From assembly GCA_017643385.1 (NCBI GenBank), contig JAEPNN010000005.1:204571-268570 (forward strand): 64,000 nucleotides of DNA, read 5' to 3'. Origin of the DNA: Dinoroseobacter sp. (lineage in GTDB: Bacteria > Pseudomonadota > Alphaproteobacteria > Rhodobacterales > Rhodobacteraceae). Numbering within the stretch: position 1 is the first letter of the stretch; every line of letters starts with the position of its first letter. Position numbers and translations under genes: made by a program. Under the pieces are notes generated by a model. It had not been told where the DNA came from. It worked only from the letters and a program-made list of their open reading frames with translations, and did no database searches. This document shows, in pieces, positions 28,219-37,160 of this stretch.

Positions 28219-29388
28219 ATGCGTACGCAGGTTTGTATCATCGGCGGGGGACCGTCTGGCTTGTTACTCAGCCAGCTGCTGCATCTAAAGGGGATCGATA
28301 CGATTGTTCTGGAGCGCCAGTCGCGCGCATATGTTTTATCACGGATACGGGCAGGCGTTCTTGAAACTGGGTTATGTAATCTGCTGCGCAAAGCGGGTGC
28401 AGGCGAGCGCATGGACCGCGAGGGTTTCATTCATGGCGGCACACTTCTTGCTGCCGAAGGTCGCAAATTCCGGATCGATTTCGACGGGCTGATCGGGAAA
28501 TCCGTGATGGTTTACGGACAGACCGAGGTAACGCGCGATCTCTATGACGCGCGAGACAGGATGGATGGCAAAATCATCCATGACGTGGATGGTACGACAA
28601 TCCACAGCGCAGATACCGATGCGCCCTACGTCACCTTCGTTAAAGACGGAACCGAACAGCGGGTTGACTGCGAGTGGGTCGCGGGTTGTGACGGCTTTCA
28701 TGGTGTAAGCCGCAAAACGATCCCTGACAGTGTGCTGCGTCAGTACGAGAAGGTCTATCCGTTCGGTTGGCTAGGCATCCTGTCTGAAACTCCGCCAGTT
28801 GATGACGAGTTAATCTACGCCAATCACGAACGTGGGTTTGCCCTGTGTTCGATGCGAAATGCGAACCTGTCGCGTTACTACATTCAGGCCCCTGTCGATG
28901 ATCCACTTGGCAAATGGAGCGACGACACCTTCTGGGACGAACTCCGCCGCAGGTTACCCGCAGAAGCGGCAGACCGCATGGTCACAGGCCCCAGTATCGA
29001 GAAGTCGATCGCGCCTCTGCGCAGTTTCATCGCCGAGCCCATGCGATGGGGCCGCCTGTTTCTGGTTGGTGACGCAGCCCATATCGTGCCGCCCACGGGT
29101 GCGAAGGGTCTGAACCTTGCGGCAAGCGATGTGCATTACCTGTCGGACGCTTTGATCCGTTTGTATGATGAAAATTACTCTGCCGGGATCGAGACCTATT
29201 CCGCCAACGCACTGGCGCGGGTCTGGAAAGCATCCCGGTTTTCCTGGTGGATGACCTCGACCCTGCATCGTTTTCCCACACAAACAGCGTTTGACCAGAA
29301 TATGCAGGAGGCTGAGCTGTCCTATCTGGAGAACTCGCGCGCTGCCCAAACGGCCTTGGCGGAAAACTATGTTGGTCTGCCGTACTGA
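28219..29388 (+). CDS. pobA: 4-Hydroxybenzoate 3-monooxygenase (PobA)
   Basis: A 389-residue flavin monooxygenase that hydroxylates 4-hydroxybenzoate to protocatechuate with NADPH and O2. The start follows GGAGGAGA. The FAD motif IIGGGPSGLLLSQLL is at residues 6-20, the DG motif VAGCDGFHGVSRKTIP near 155, and the second FAD motif LFLVGDAAHIVPPTGAKGLN near 285. The length and ordering match PobA. Its stop overlaps the start of the reductive dehalogenase gene by one base (TGATG), so it is translationally coupled to the enzyme expected to supply its substrate. Confidence 0.94.
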   Translation: MRTQVCIIGGGPSGLLLSQLLHLKGIDTIVLERQSRAYVLSRIRAGVLETGLCNLLRKAGAGERMDREGFIHGGTLLAAEGRKFRIDFDGLIGKSVMVYGQTEVTRDLYDARDRMDGKIIHDVDGTTIHSADTDAPYVTFVKDGTEQRVDCEWVAGCDGFHGVSRKTIPDSVLRQYEKVYPFGWLGILSETPPVDDELIYANHERGFALCSMRNANLSRYYIQAPVDDPLGKWSDDTFWDELRRRLPAEAADRMVTGPSIEKSIAPLRSFIAEPMRWGRLFLVGDAAHIVPPTGAKGLNLAASDVHYLSDALIRLYDENYSAGIETYSANALARVWKASRFSWWMTSTLHRFPTQTAFDQNMQEAELSYLENSRAAQTALAENYVGLPY

Positions 29389-32300
29389 TGGGGGTGCGGT
29401 TTTTTTCCGACGCAAAGCGTCCTGTGCATCTGGGACCTTATCCGCTTGAACGCCTTGCGCGCGGCGCAATGCCTGATCTTGAACAGGTTCCCAAATCTGC
29501 TCCGCTAAATTTCCATCGCCCAAATACACCCGAGAACATCGTCAACGCGATGGGTGAATATCAGGCGATGATGGATGCCATCCGCGACGGGCTGGTCAAC
29601 AAAACCCAGTCAGAGATTCCCACAGACCCTCAGGAACGCGCAAATCACCTGAAAGCTTTTGGTTACTTTTCCGACGCGTCCATGGTGGGTATCGGGCCCC
29701 TCCCGAAAAGCGCGCTTCTGGACACGCCCCATCGCAACCCTGACATTGATCGTCTTGCCGAAGCTCTGCAGACACGCCAGACGAAAACGCTCGCTGCCGG
29801 GATCGATCTGATCATGGCTGATCTGAAAGAGTCGATGAGCGCGCCGCCAACGACCATCGTTGATCATACACACTGTATTGTTTTCTTGTACGAGATGCCA
29901 CGCGACCCGAAGCCGGGCGAGGCCGGCTGCGCATGGCTTGATGATGCGCAGCATCACAGGGCGTGCCTTCGCGCGACTGAAACAGCTGTCGTGCTCGCCA
30001 ACTATATCCGCCTGTTGGGGTGGGACGCAAAAGCCCACACGGCGACCAGTTCAGACGTGGACCTCAATCTTTTGACGATTGCCGCAGGCCTTGCAACGCT
30101 TGAGGGGGATCAGCTTGTGAACCCCTATGTCGGGACGCGCTTTGGTGTGGCGGCGCTCACCACGACAATGGAGCTTTCTCATGATGGCGCGCTCGCGCCT
30201 TTGGCACGACAACCGTGGTTGAAGACCAAAGGGCCAGCCTGGTGGGTCGGGGCCGGTTTCGCAAAATCTGCAATGAATGGTGATCCCTATGCCAAGCGTG
30301 ATTTCCGCGACGGTCCCCACCCATTTGAAGCTCTTAAAAGGGTGGAAACTCCTACGACCTATATCGATGAGGCAAACGTCGCGCGCGTTCCCAAGCGCGC
30401 TGACATGTTCGCGCGGGCCCAATGCGGGGACATGGGCAAAACCACCCAGGACGGTGCCACGGGCGGATACTATGTCCGCAAGGCCGCCCCGTCAGCTGCA
30501 CAACGTCGGATGCTGGGCGCCTTTGTGTTGCTGCAAGACGGGCCGGGAATAGGCGAGCCCGCGCCCGCTGAACCGCAAGCCCATGCCGACGCAATTAAAG
30601 CCACAAGTTACTTTTTGGGGATCGACGCAGTTGGTATTTCGCGTTGTCCAGAATGGAGCTGGTACAGCCATGATGCCCGTGGCGAGCCAATTGATCCGTC
30701 ACACGATCAGGCGATCAGCATGATCGTGGATCAGGGCTATGAAACCATGGAAGGCGCCTCTGGCGACGATTGGATCAGCGTCGCCCAGTCGATGCGTGCC
30801 TATCTGCGGTTCTCACTTCTGGGGGGCGTGATCGCACAGCAGATCCGGAACTTGGGCTATTCCGCAAAGGCCCATACGGTGATGGACGGGGAGGTCCTGC
30901 AGCCGCCCCTCCTGTTGCTCTCTGGTCTGGGTGAGGTAAGCCGGATTGGTGAGGTGATCCTGAACCCCTATCTGGGCCCCCGCCTCAAGTCCGGCGTCGT
31001 GACAACAGATATGCCGCTTGCCCATGACAAGCCCATCGATTTTGGGATGCAGGCATTTTGCGAAGCTTGCAACAAATGCGCGCGCGAATGCCCGTCCGGA
31101 GCGATTACCGCTGGTCCAAAGCTGATGTTCAATGGCTACGAGATCTGGAAATCCGACAGCCAAAAATGTGCAACCTACCGGATCGGAACACTTGGCGGTG
31201 CCATGTGCGGACGCTGTATGAAAACCTGCCCCTGGAACCTCGAAGGGCTGTTTGCAGAAAAACCGTTTCGCTGGGCGGCGATGAATATACCTGCTGCCGC
31301 ACCTGCTCTGGCAAAACTCGACGATATGGTCGGGAACGGTGAACTGAACCCGATCAAGAAATGGTGGTGGGATCTCGAGATCACCGAAGAAGGCGGCTAC
31401 GCACCGACACGACACCCTGTAAATGCCCGTGGTCTTCAAAAGGACCTCGACCTGAAATTCGAGGACCAGACCCTTGCTGTTTATCCAGCACCACTCGCGC
31501 CGCATCCGTATCCGTATCCATTCAATATGGACCGGGAAGCCGGCATTGAGGCCTATCAGGCAATGATCACGGCGGAAGAGTACCAACGCCGATCCTCAAA
31601 CGGCGAAACCGGCCATCTGCATCGATACACCAGCAACGTAGAAAGCCCCGTTCTGCAGGTTGTTGTCAGCAAGGTGGATGCAATGACATCCGGAGTGACC
31701 AAGTATGAGTTTCGCAAACCAGATGGGTCTGACTTGCCCGTATGGAACGCTGGAGCGCATCTCGACATCGTCGTCGCGCCTGAATTCTTACGGCAATATT
31801 CCATGTCGGGCGATCCATCAGATCGGTCAAAGTATCAGATCGGTGTGCTTCGCGAAGACGAAGGGCGTGGTGGCTCCAAGCTGATGCACCGCATTTTCAG
31901 TGAAGGCCGTCGTATCTTCATCTCAAAGCCAATTAACCATTTTCCCTTGGAGGAAACAGCGAAGAAGTCGTTTTTGATGGGGGGCGGAATTGGCATCACG
32001 CCGATGATCGCGATGGCGCATAGATTACATGCTCTGAACGCAAATTTTGCGATCCATTATTCTGTTAAAAAACGTGAAGATGCAGGCTTCCTTTCAGATC
32101 TTGGGACCATGCCCTGGATCGACAAACTGCATATTCACGTGTCTGCCGAGCAAACGCGCGCCGACTTCAATCATGTACTGAAAGGATACGAACCGGGGTA
32201 TCACGTCTACACCTGCGGTCCGGACCGTTACATGACCAGCGTTATGGAAGCAGCCGAACGTCAGGGGTATCCGGAAAAGGCCCGGCATCTGGAATATTTC

Positions 32301-32594
32301 TCGGTTCCCGAAATCCCGGACTACATTAACCACCCATTCACGCTCCGGCTACAAGATGGGCGTGAACTGTATGTCCCGGCGCATAAGGCGGCAACGGATG
32401 TGCTGGCAGAGAATGGTGTCTCTGTGGATGTGAAATGTTCTGACGGGATTTGCGGTGTCTGCAAATGCGGTCTGGTATCCGGCGAAGTGGAGCATCGTGA
32501 TTTTGTGTTGTCCAAAACGCAGCGAGAGACATCCATCATTCTGTGCCAGTCTCGCGCAGAGGATCCCAACGGCATTATCGAAATCGATCTATAA
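29388..32594 (+). CDS. Self-sufficient catabolic reductive dehalogenase: cobalamin/4Fe-4S RdhA domain fused to flavin/NAD(P)H/2Fe-2S reductase (BhbA/NpRdhA type)
   Basis: A 1068-residue fusion. Residues about 90-550 carry two related halves: YIRLLGWDAKAH near 204 and QIRNLGYSAKAH near 482, each followed by a matching stretch ending in SHD or AHD. The second half should be the cobalamin-binding catalytic domain. Two cysteine sets follow: C558-x2-C561-x2-C564-x3-C568-P and C594-x12-C607-x2-C610-x3-C614-P, fitting two 4Fe-4S clusters. From about 750 a reductase module begins: flavin motif RQYSMSG near 802, NAD(P) motif GGGIGITPMIAM near 865, CGPDRYM, and a plant-type 2Fe-2S motif (C1017, C1022, C1025, C1053). 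No Tat signal is present, so the enzyme is cytoplasmic and non-respiratory. Characterised relatives (Comamonas BhbA, Nitratireductor NpRdhA) remove ortho-halogens from halogenated 4-hydroxybenzoates. The substrate here is inferred from coupling to pobA. Confidence 0.9.
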   Translation: MGVRFFSDAKRPVHLGPYPLERLARGAMPDLEQVPKSAPLNFHRPNTPENIVNAMGEYQAMMDAIRDGLVNKTQSEIPTDPQERANHLKAFGYFSDASMVGIGPLPKSALLDTPHRNPDIDRLAEALQTRQTKTLAAGIDLIMADLKESMSAPPTTIVDHTHCIVFLYEMPRDPKPGEAGCAWLDDAQHHRACLRATETAVVLANYIRLLGWDAKAHTATSSDVDLNLLTIAAGLATLEGDQLVNPYVGTRFGVAALTTTMELSHDGALAPLARQPWLKTKGPAWWVGAGFAKSAMNGDPYAKRDFRDGPHPFEALKRVETPTTYIDEANVARVPKRADMFARAQCGDMGKTTQDGATGGYYVRKAAPSAAQRRMLGAFVLLQDGPGIGEPAPAEPQAHADAIKATSYFLGIDAVGISRCPEWSWYSHDARGEPIDPSHDQAISMIVDQGYETMEGASGDDWISVAQSMRAYLRFSLLGGVIAQQIRNLGYSAKAHTVMDGEVLQPPLLLLSGLGEVSRIGEVILNPYLGPRLKSGVVTTDMPLAHDKPIDFGMQAFCEACNKCARECPSGAITAGPKLMFNGYEIWKSDSQKCATYRIGTLGGAMCGRCMKTCPWNLEGLFAEKPFRWAAMNIPAAAPALAKLDDMVGNGELNPIKKWWWDLEITEEGGYAPTRHPVNARGLQKDLDLKFEDQTLAVYPAPLAPHPYPYPFNMDREAGIEAYQAMITAEEYQRRSSNGETGHLHRYTSNVESPVLQVVVSKVDAMTSGVTKYEFRKPDGSDLPVWNAGAHLDIVVAPEFLRQYSMSGDPSDRSKYQIGVLREDEGRGGSKLMHRIFSEGRRIFISKPINHFPLEETAKKSFLMGGGIGITPMIAMAHRLHALNANFAIHYSVKKREDAGFLSDLGTMPWIDKLHIHVSAEQTRADFNHVLKGYEPGYHVYTCGPDRYMTSVMEAAERQGYPEKARHLEYFSVPEIPDYINHPFTLRLQDGRELYVPAHKAATDVLAENGVSVDVKCSDGICGVCKCGLVSGEVEHRDFVLSKTQRETSIILCQSRAEDPNGIIEIDL

Positions 32595-32612
32595 ATTAGC
32601 CGGGCAAGCGCA

Positions 32613-33530
32613 GTGACGCGCCCGACGGTCCTTTACATCGGAGGCATCGGGCGAAGCGGATCAACAGTTCTGGCCGACGCTTTGGGCTCCCTGCCCGGCT
32701 ACGTTTCGGTGGGCGAGTTGCATCATTTCTGGGGCCGCGGTGCGATTGAAAACTGGCAATGCGCGGATGGGCAGCTGTTCAACAATCATCCGGTCTGGCG
32801 CAACTGCTTGGACGCTGTCGCTTCCGCCGGTCCATGTGAGCCGATCATCGACAAGTTTGATCGAACCGAGAGGCTGCGAAATGCGCGTCAAAAAATCCTG
32901 CGCCAAATACCGGAGGCCTTGCGCGCAGATGCGGAAAAATATCGTCGGGACTTTCTAAAAATTTACACCTGCCTGAGGGACCAAACCGGCGCAGAAGTGA
33001 TTGTCGACAGCGGGAAGGTTCCGCTCCACGCAAACCTAATGCAGCAATGTTCAGGCGTTGATTTCAGAATTCTGCACTTGATCCGCGATCCGCGCGCCTT
33101 TGTATTGGCCAAAAGCCACCCCAAGAAATCCCTTGGGGCATCTGCCCAGCCTTTTGAGATGGCACAGGCTGGAACGTTGCGATCCATCTTCCGGTGGAGG
33201 CAGAGAAACCGGGATATATACAAGCTCTCTGCCCATGGCCGCTATGCACGCATGGCCTACAGCGCATTTGCGTATGAACCGGCAGACGCAATTGGGACCG
33301 CTTTGAAAGCGCTATCTTTACGCTTGCCGGGCGATATCGCCGACCGCTTCCCAGACAGAACATTCGAACGCAGAATGGGTTTATCCTTCTCAGGAAATCC
33401 AAATCGACTGGGCCAGTCCATTGTGACCATCCGCAATGACGAAACCTGGAAGACAAAACTTTCCGGACCAAAGCAGGCCCTTGCTCATTTCATTTGCGCA
33501 CCAACGTTGCGGACGCTGGGCCCGTGCTGA
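32613..33530 (+). CDS. Sulfotransferase family protein (first of two paralogues)
   Basis: A 305-residue soluble protein from GTG 32613. The PAPS 5'-phosphosulfate loop is GIGRSGSTVLADAL (about residues 11-24), and the 3'-phosphate motif is LHLIRDPRAFVLAKS near 155. VSVGELHHFWGRG and VIVDSGKVPLHANLM are further family segments. It most likely transfers sulfate from PAPS to a hydroxyl of a glycan or lipid. It follows the dehalogenase by 18 bases but belongs by function to the polysaccharide genes downstream. A second homologue (37064-38017, minus strand) shares every one of these segments. Confidence 0.8.
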   Translation: MTRPTVLYIGGIGRSGSTVLADALGSLPGYVSVGELHHFWGRGAIENWQCADGQLFNNHPVWRNCLDAVASAGPCEPIIDKFDRTERLRNARQKILRQIPEALRADAEKYRRDFLKIYTCLRDQTGAEVIVDSGKVPLHANLMQQCSGVDFRILHLIRDPRAFVLAKSHPKKSLGASAQPFEMAQAGTLRSIFRWRQRNRDIYKLSAHGRYARMAYSAFAYEPADAIGTALKALSLRLPGDIADRFPDRTFERRMGLSFSGNPNRLGQSIVTIRNDETWKTKLSGPKQALAHFICAPTLRTLGPC

Positions 33531-34939
33531 ACCATGTGAACAGGCTGCAAAACGGAAAGACCTTGTCGATCGTCACAAGTGCGGCATTGGCGATATTTAT
33601 AATCTTTCTATCACTTTTCTGGATCAACGGCTCAGACCTTGGTGCCCAATGGCGATGGCTTGCGCTGCTGATGATTACCTGCGCATTCATCTCATTACTT
33701 GGACGTGGTGCGTCCGATTTGACACCAGCGTTTTGGTATCTGGTCTTAGCCACCTATCCCTTATGTGCCCCAATGATGAGCCTGGACCTCCTTGGGATGC
33801 CGGCATTCGCATCAGGATCGCGGGCAAATCAAGGTATCGAAGCATTAACCGCCCCGTTGCTCATCGCGGCCGCTGCTGCATGGTTTCTTGCGCTGAACCT
33901 TTCGGTCTCCCGGATCTGCGTCCCAGCTTTCAGTTTCGCACGATTTCAGGGTCGAGTCGTAAGCGGACCCACTGCGTTAACTGCGTTTCTTGTAACATCC
34001 GCTGCGTTGCTTGTTGCAAACCAGATAGACGCGCCCTGGGACACGCTGCAGCTTGGGCGTGTCACATACAAGGACCTCAAAGCCAACCGGGACGATGCGT
34101 TGAATTTTGCTTCTGGACTTGTGCTTGTGTTCGGTGCGGCCTCGACTTTGTGTCTCGCGGTGCTGATGGTTTCCGATGACCTTACGATACGTTTGAAGCG
34201 CAGATGCGCGTTTGGGTTTGGCCTTATTGTATCGCTGACGGTTTTTTGGCAATTGATGGCCGCCAGCCGCGTTGAGGCCGTCGGGCTTCTGTTGATCCAA
34301 TACTTGTGCTTTGGCGACCGCTTACACCCCGGACTTCGATTTTTGAGCGTCGTTTTGAGTGTCGCAGTATTGGCTTTAATTGGCTACATCCGCACATTGG
34401 CAGGGGCTTTGGCGTATCTGAGCAGGGACTTCATAGCCTGGCCTGGTGGTGTTGAGAACGTCATCTTCACGTACACAGAAACACTAAACGCCATAAGACA
34501 TGATACGCTAGACCTGCAATTTGGCGAGACATATCTGGCGATTCTACTTCGGTTGCCACCACAGTTCTTTGGGTATGATCGTCCGCCACGAGCCTACGAC
34601 CTCATCGCTGAACAAACCCGTTTGATCGGTGGCGAATACTATCTTACTGAGCCGTTCATGAACTTTGCCGGCCTTGGCGTGTTAGTATTCTGCTTTGGCT
34701 TGATCTGTTGCTTCAATTGGGCAGTTCGCCAACTGACGGCACTTTATTTCGGTGAAACGAATTTCTTTCAGGCCCTGATTTCACTGGTTTTGTTTACGGT
34801 TTGTTTCAGGACGATTTGGTATGGTCTGGAACACACTGTGAAGGTTTTGATGCTTGCCGGGATCATCGGGTTACCACTTCTTGCGATACAATCTGCATGG
34901 CGCAATTCGGGTAAGCCGGCTCGTCGCGCTGCATCTTGA
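33524..34939 (+). CDS. Polytopic membrane protein, probable O-antigen/oligosaccharide repeat polymerase (Wzy-like)
   Basis: About 471 residues with some eleven hydrophobic segments and a larger hydrophilic stretch between later segments (GGVENVIFTYTETLNAIRHD to QTRLIGGEYYLTEPFMNFA). This resembles the extracytoplasmic loop of Wzy-type and oligosaccharide repeat-unit polymerases, including a GEYYLTEPFMNFAGLGVLVF motif like that in known polymerases. The start is uncertain: GTG 33524 overlaps the sulfotransferase stop (GTGCTGA) and is preferred over TTG 33494. The name comes from topology and locus context. Confidence 0.68.
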   Translation: MLNHVNRLQNGKTLSIVTSAALAIFIIFLSLFWINGSDLGAQWRWLALLMITCAFISLLGRGASDLTPAFWYLVLATYPLCAPMMSLDLLGMPAFASGSRANQGIEALTAPLLIAAAAAWFLALNLSVSRICVPAFSFARFQGRVVSGPTALTAFLVTSAALLVANQIDAPWDTLQLGRVTYKDLKANRDDALNFASGLVLVFGAASTLCLAVLMVSDDLTIRLKRRCAFGFGLIVSLTVFWQLMAASRVEAVGLLLIQYLCFGDRLHPGLRFLSVVLSVAVLALIGYIRTLAGALAYLSRDFIAWPGGVENVIFTYTETLNAIRHDTLDLQFGETYLAILLRLPPQFFGYDRPPRAYDLIAEQTRLIGGEYYLTEPFMNFAGLGVLVFCFGLICCFNWAVRQLTALYFGETNFFQALISLVLFTVCFRTIWYGLEHTVKVLMLAGIIGLPLLAIQSAWRNSGKPARRAAS

Positions 34940-34993
34940 TCATTGCGCCGCGCACAGACCGTTTGCCATCACGGGCACATTTGGTCGTAAAAC

Positions 34994-36046
34994 ATGTCGA
35001 TAGGACCGATTTGGGTGACAGGTGCGGCCGGTTTCCTAGGCCAGCACGTTATGCAGGCGCTGGTGCAGCGTTTCGGGCGAGGCGTTAAAATACTGGGGAT
35101 TGGGCGCGGTTTAACATCGGAAATGGTCAAGCCATTTGGTCCGCTATCTGCGGTGGAACCAGACAGCCTGACATCGGCCGGGTTTGATCGCCTCCGGACG
35201 GCATCGGGACCTCCGGAAGTGGTCCTGCACCTGGCAGCCGGCGCATCTGTCGGACGATCCTTTGCCGCCGCAGATCAGGACTTTCGGAACACGGTCTCGG
35301 GAAGTGCGGCGCTCTATCATTGGCTAGGTCGCCACGCCCCCGATGCGCGCGTTGTCCTTGCCTCATCTGCCGCTGTTTATGGCAGCGGGCATCCCGGGCC
35401 CATTTCCGAAACAGCCGAGCGGAACCCAAGTTCCCCCTACGGATGGCACAAGAAAATGGTTGAAGACCTTGCGATGTGCGAACGGCAAGTTTCCGGCTTA
35501 AGGGTGCTGCCGGCCCGTATCTTCTCCGTCTACGGTGTAGGTCTGCGCAAACAGCTTTTTTGGGACCTTGCACTGAAATCTGCAGGTACCTCCCCTTCCG
35601 TAAAGTTGATGGGAACAGGCGCAGAACAGCGGGATTGGTGCCTCGTGGAGGATGTTGCGCAAACACTGGTGGATCTGGCCTTCTGCGAGATCGCGTTTGA
35701 AAATCCAATCGGCCCGGTGAACATCGGCTCTGGTCGGGCTGTCACCGTTGGCGAAGCCTCACGGCGGTTTCTTGAATGCCTGACACTTAGCAAGCCAAAA
35801 TGTGCTCGGACTCAGTTCAGCGGCCTACGACCTGCAGGCGACCCCGCATCGCTGGTCAGCGACCCTACACGGTTGGGGGTGCTAGGCCTGACGAAACCCA
35901 GGCCCTTCCCTGCCGACCTCCAGCGTTGCGCTGATTGGTATCAAAAGGAACTGAGAATTGAAAAAAACTGCGTTTATCCTGCCGTTGGAGCGCAAATGGC
36001 TGGGCGGCCAGAACTACCTGTTCAATCTGGTATCAGCTTATCTTGA
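34994..36046 (+). CDS. NAD-dependent sugar-nucleotide epimerase/dehydratase (extended SDR)
   Basis: A 350-residue SDR. The nucleotide-binding motif VTGAAGFLGQHV is at residues 8-19, VVLHLAAGASVGRS near 75, the catalytic serine motif LASSAAVYG near 120, and YGWHKKMVED near 148 gives the Tyr-Lys pair. RDWCLVEDVAQTLVDLA is a late SDR motif. The substrate cannot be read from the sequence; a UDP- or GDP-linked hexose is likely given the locus. The C-terminal 25-30 residues are read through the start of the next gene (89-base overlap). Confidence 0.82.
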   Translation: MSIGPIWVTGAAGFLGQHVMQALVQRFGRGVKILGIGRGLTSEMVKPFGPLSAVEPDSLTSAGFDRLRTASGPPEVVLHLAAGASVGRSFAAADQDFRNTVSGSAALYHWLGRHAPDARVVLASSAAVYGSGHPGPISETAERNPSSPYGWHKKMVEDLAMCERQVSGLRVLPARIFSVYGVGLRKQLFWDLALKSAGTSPSVKLMGTGAEQRDWCLVEDVAQTLVDLAFCEIAFENPIGPVNIGSGRAVTVGEASRRFLECLTLSKPKCARTQFSGLRPAGDPASLVSDPTRLGVLGLTKPRPFPADLQRCADWYQKELRIEKNCVYPAVGAQMAGRPELPVQSGISLS

Positions 36047-37160
36047 GATATGCGGGGCGGCTGACCCGCCTCCGGTCATCATTTCGGACAAGAACCCTTT
36101 ACCCGAAATCTTTCGCGAGCTGGAAATTACACACCAGATCGAGACCCTCACCGTCCCAGATCTCGTGCGGATAAAGCATCCACGAAACACACTTTGGGTT
36201 TTGACAGCCGGTCGAAACAAGTCACTGCACAGCACCTTGCTCGCAAATGGAATCACAAGAGTTTTTTCTCCAACCTTGTTCTTGGGCAGGCTCCCAGACA
36301 TCGAAATTCTGACATGGTTGCCTGACTTCCAACACCGGGATCTGCCCGAATTTTTCAGCATGTCACAACGTATTCTGCGGGAGCTTTCTTATCGCCTTTG
36401 CCTGCGCCAAAGCGACCGTGCCATGGTCTCGAGCAGAGCTGCGGCAAACGCAATTGAAAAAATGTCTTCTCGTTACGCTCAGATCCCGCTTGCGATCGTC
36501 CCATTCACGCCAAGCCTGACACCGGTTTCAAATGCAGCTGTTCGAAACACATTGCGGCGTTATGACGTGAAAGAGGGGTTCCTCTATCTGCCAAATCAAT
36601 TCTGGGCTCACAAGAACCACACAGTGGTCTTGGATGCTCTGCGGTCTCTTCACGTCGAAGGTTGGCAAGGTCAGGTTGTGATGACAGGCACCGCTTTCGA
36701 TCATAGAAGAAATGGCGTTTTCAAAGAGTTGCAAAGCCAGATCACATCACTCTCAACTGCGGGAGTAGCAAAGTTCCTTGGTGAAGTCCCAAGGCCGGAC
36801 ATGATCGCGCTGATGCAAAGCTGCAAAGCTGTGATTAACCCCTCTTTGTACGAAGGATGGTCATCAACCGTGGAAGAGGCTTTGTGCCTAGGTTCCCCAC
36901 TGATCTTATCGAATATTGCGATACACAACGAGCAAGCTGGAACTTCAGCGCGGTACTTTGATCCACATGATCAAAACGAGCTGGCACATTTGATCCGTTC
37001 AGCTGAACCAGTTACCACTCGAACTGCCCTGTCCCCAGAAGCCCAAATTCGAAAAGCACGTTTTCAGGACGCTTTGCGACCTGTTTTCAACCTAAACAGG
37101 CCACCGTATCCAAGCCAGAATCGCAAAGGCAAAGTGAGAAGGGAAATTAACGCAAGTTGA
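35958..37160 (+). CDS. Group 1 (GT4-like) glycosyltransferase
   Basis: A 400-residue GT-B-fold enzyme. The TTG start at 35958 has a clear ribosome site (AAGGAA, seven bases upstream) within the end of the epimerase gene. The N-terminal half has the sugar-acceptor domain (LERKWLGGQNYLFNLVSAYL). The C-terminal half has the donor-binding motif region: FLYLPNQFWAHKNHTVVLDA, KFLGEVPRPDMIALMQSCKA, and INPSLYEGWSSTVEEALCLG with the E-x7-E core. Donor and acceptor are unknown. Its last 97 bases overlap the convergent sulfotransferase gene. Confidence 0.85.
   Translation: MKKTAFILPLERKWLGGQNYLFNLVSAYLEICGAADPPPVIISDKNPLPEIFRELEITHQIETLTVPDLVRIKHPRNTLWVLTAGRNKSLHSTLLANGITRVFSPTLFLGRLPDIEILTWLPDFQHRDLPEFFSMSQRILRELSYRLCLRQSDRAMVSSRAAANAIEKMSSRYAQIPLAIVPFTPSLTPVSNAAVRNTLRRYDVKEGFLYLPNQFWAHKNHTVVLDALRSLHVEGWQGQVVMTGTAFDHRRNGVFKELQSQITSLSTAGVAKFLGEVPRPDMIALMQSCKAVINPSLYEGWSSTVEEALCLGSPLILSNIAIHNEQAGTSARYFDPHDQNELAHLIRSAEPVTTRTALSPEAQIRKARFQDALRPVFNLNRPPYPSQNRKGKVRREINAS

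Noticed and set aside
29388..32594. Respiratory (organohalide-respiring) reductive dehalogenase
   Set aside because: No Tat signal is present at the N-terminus, no rdhB-type membrane anchor gene is adjacent, and the protein carries its own NAD(P)H reductase. A catabolic cytoplasmic enzyme fits better.
33436..34179. A 247-codon plus-strand frame overlapping the end of the first sulfotransferase and the start of the polymerase
   Set aside because: The sulfotransferase and the polymerase explain the same DNA in other frames; this one is Arg/Cys-rich and lacks a motif.
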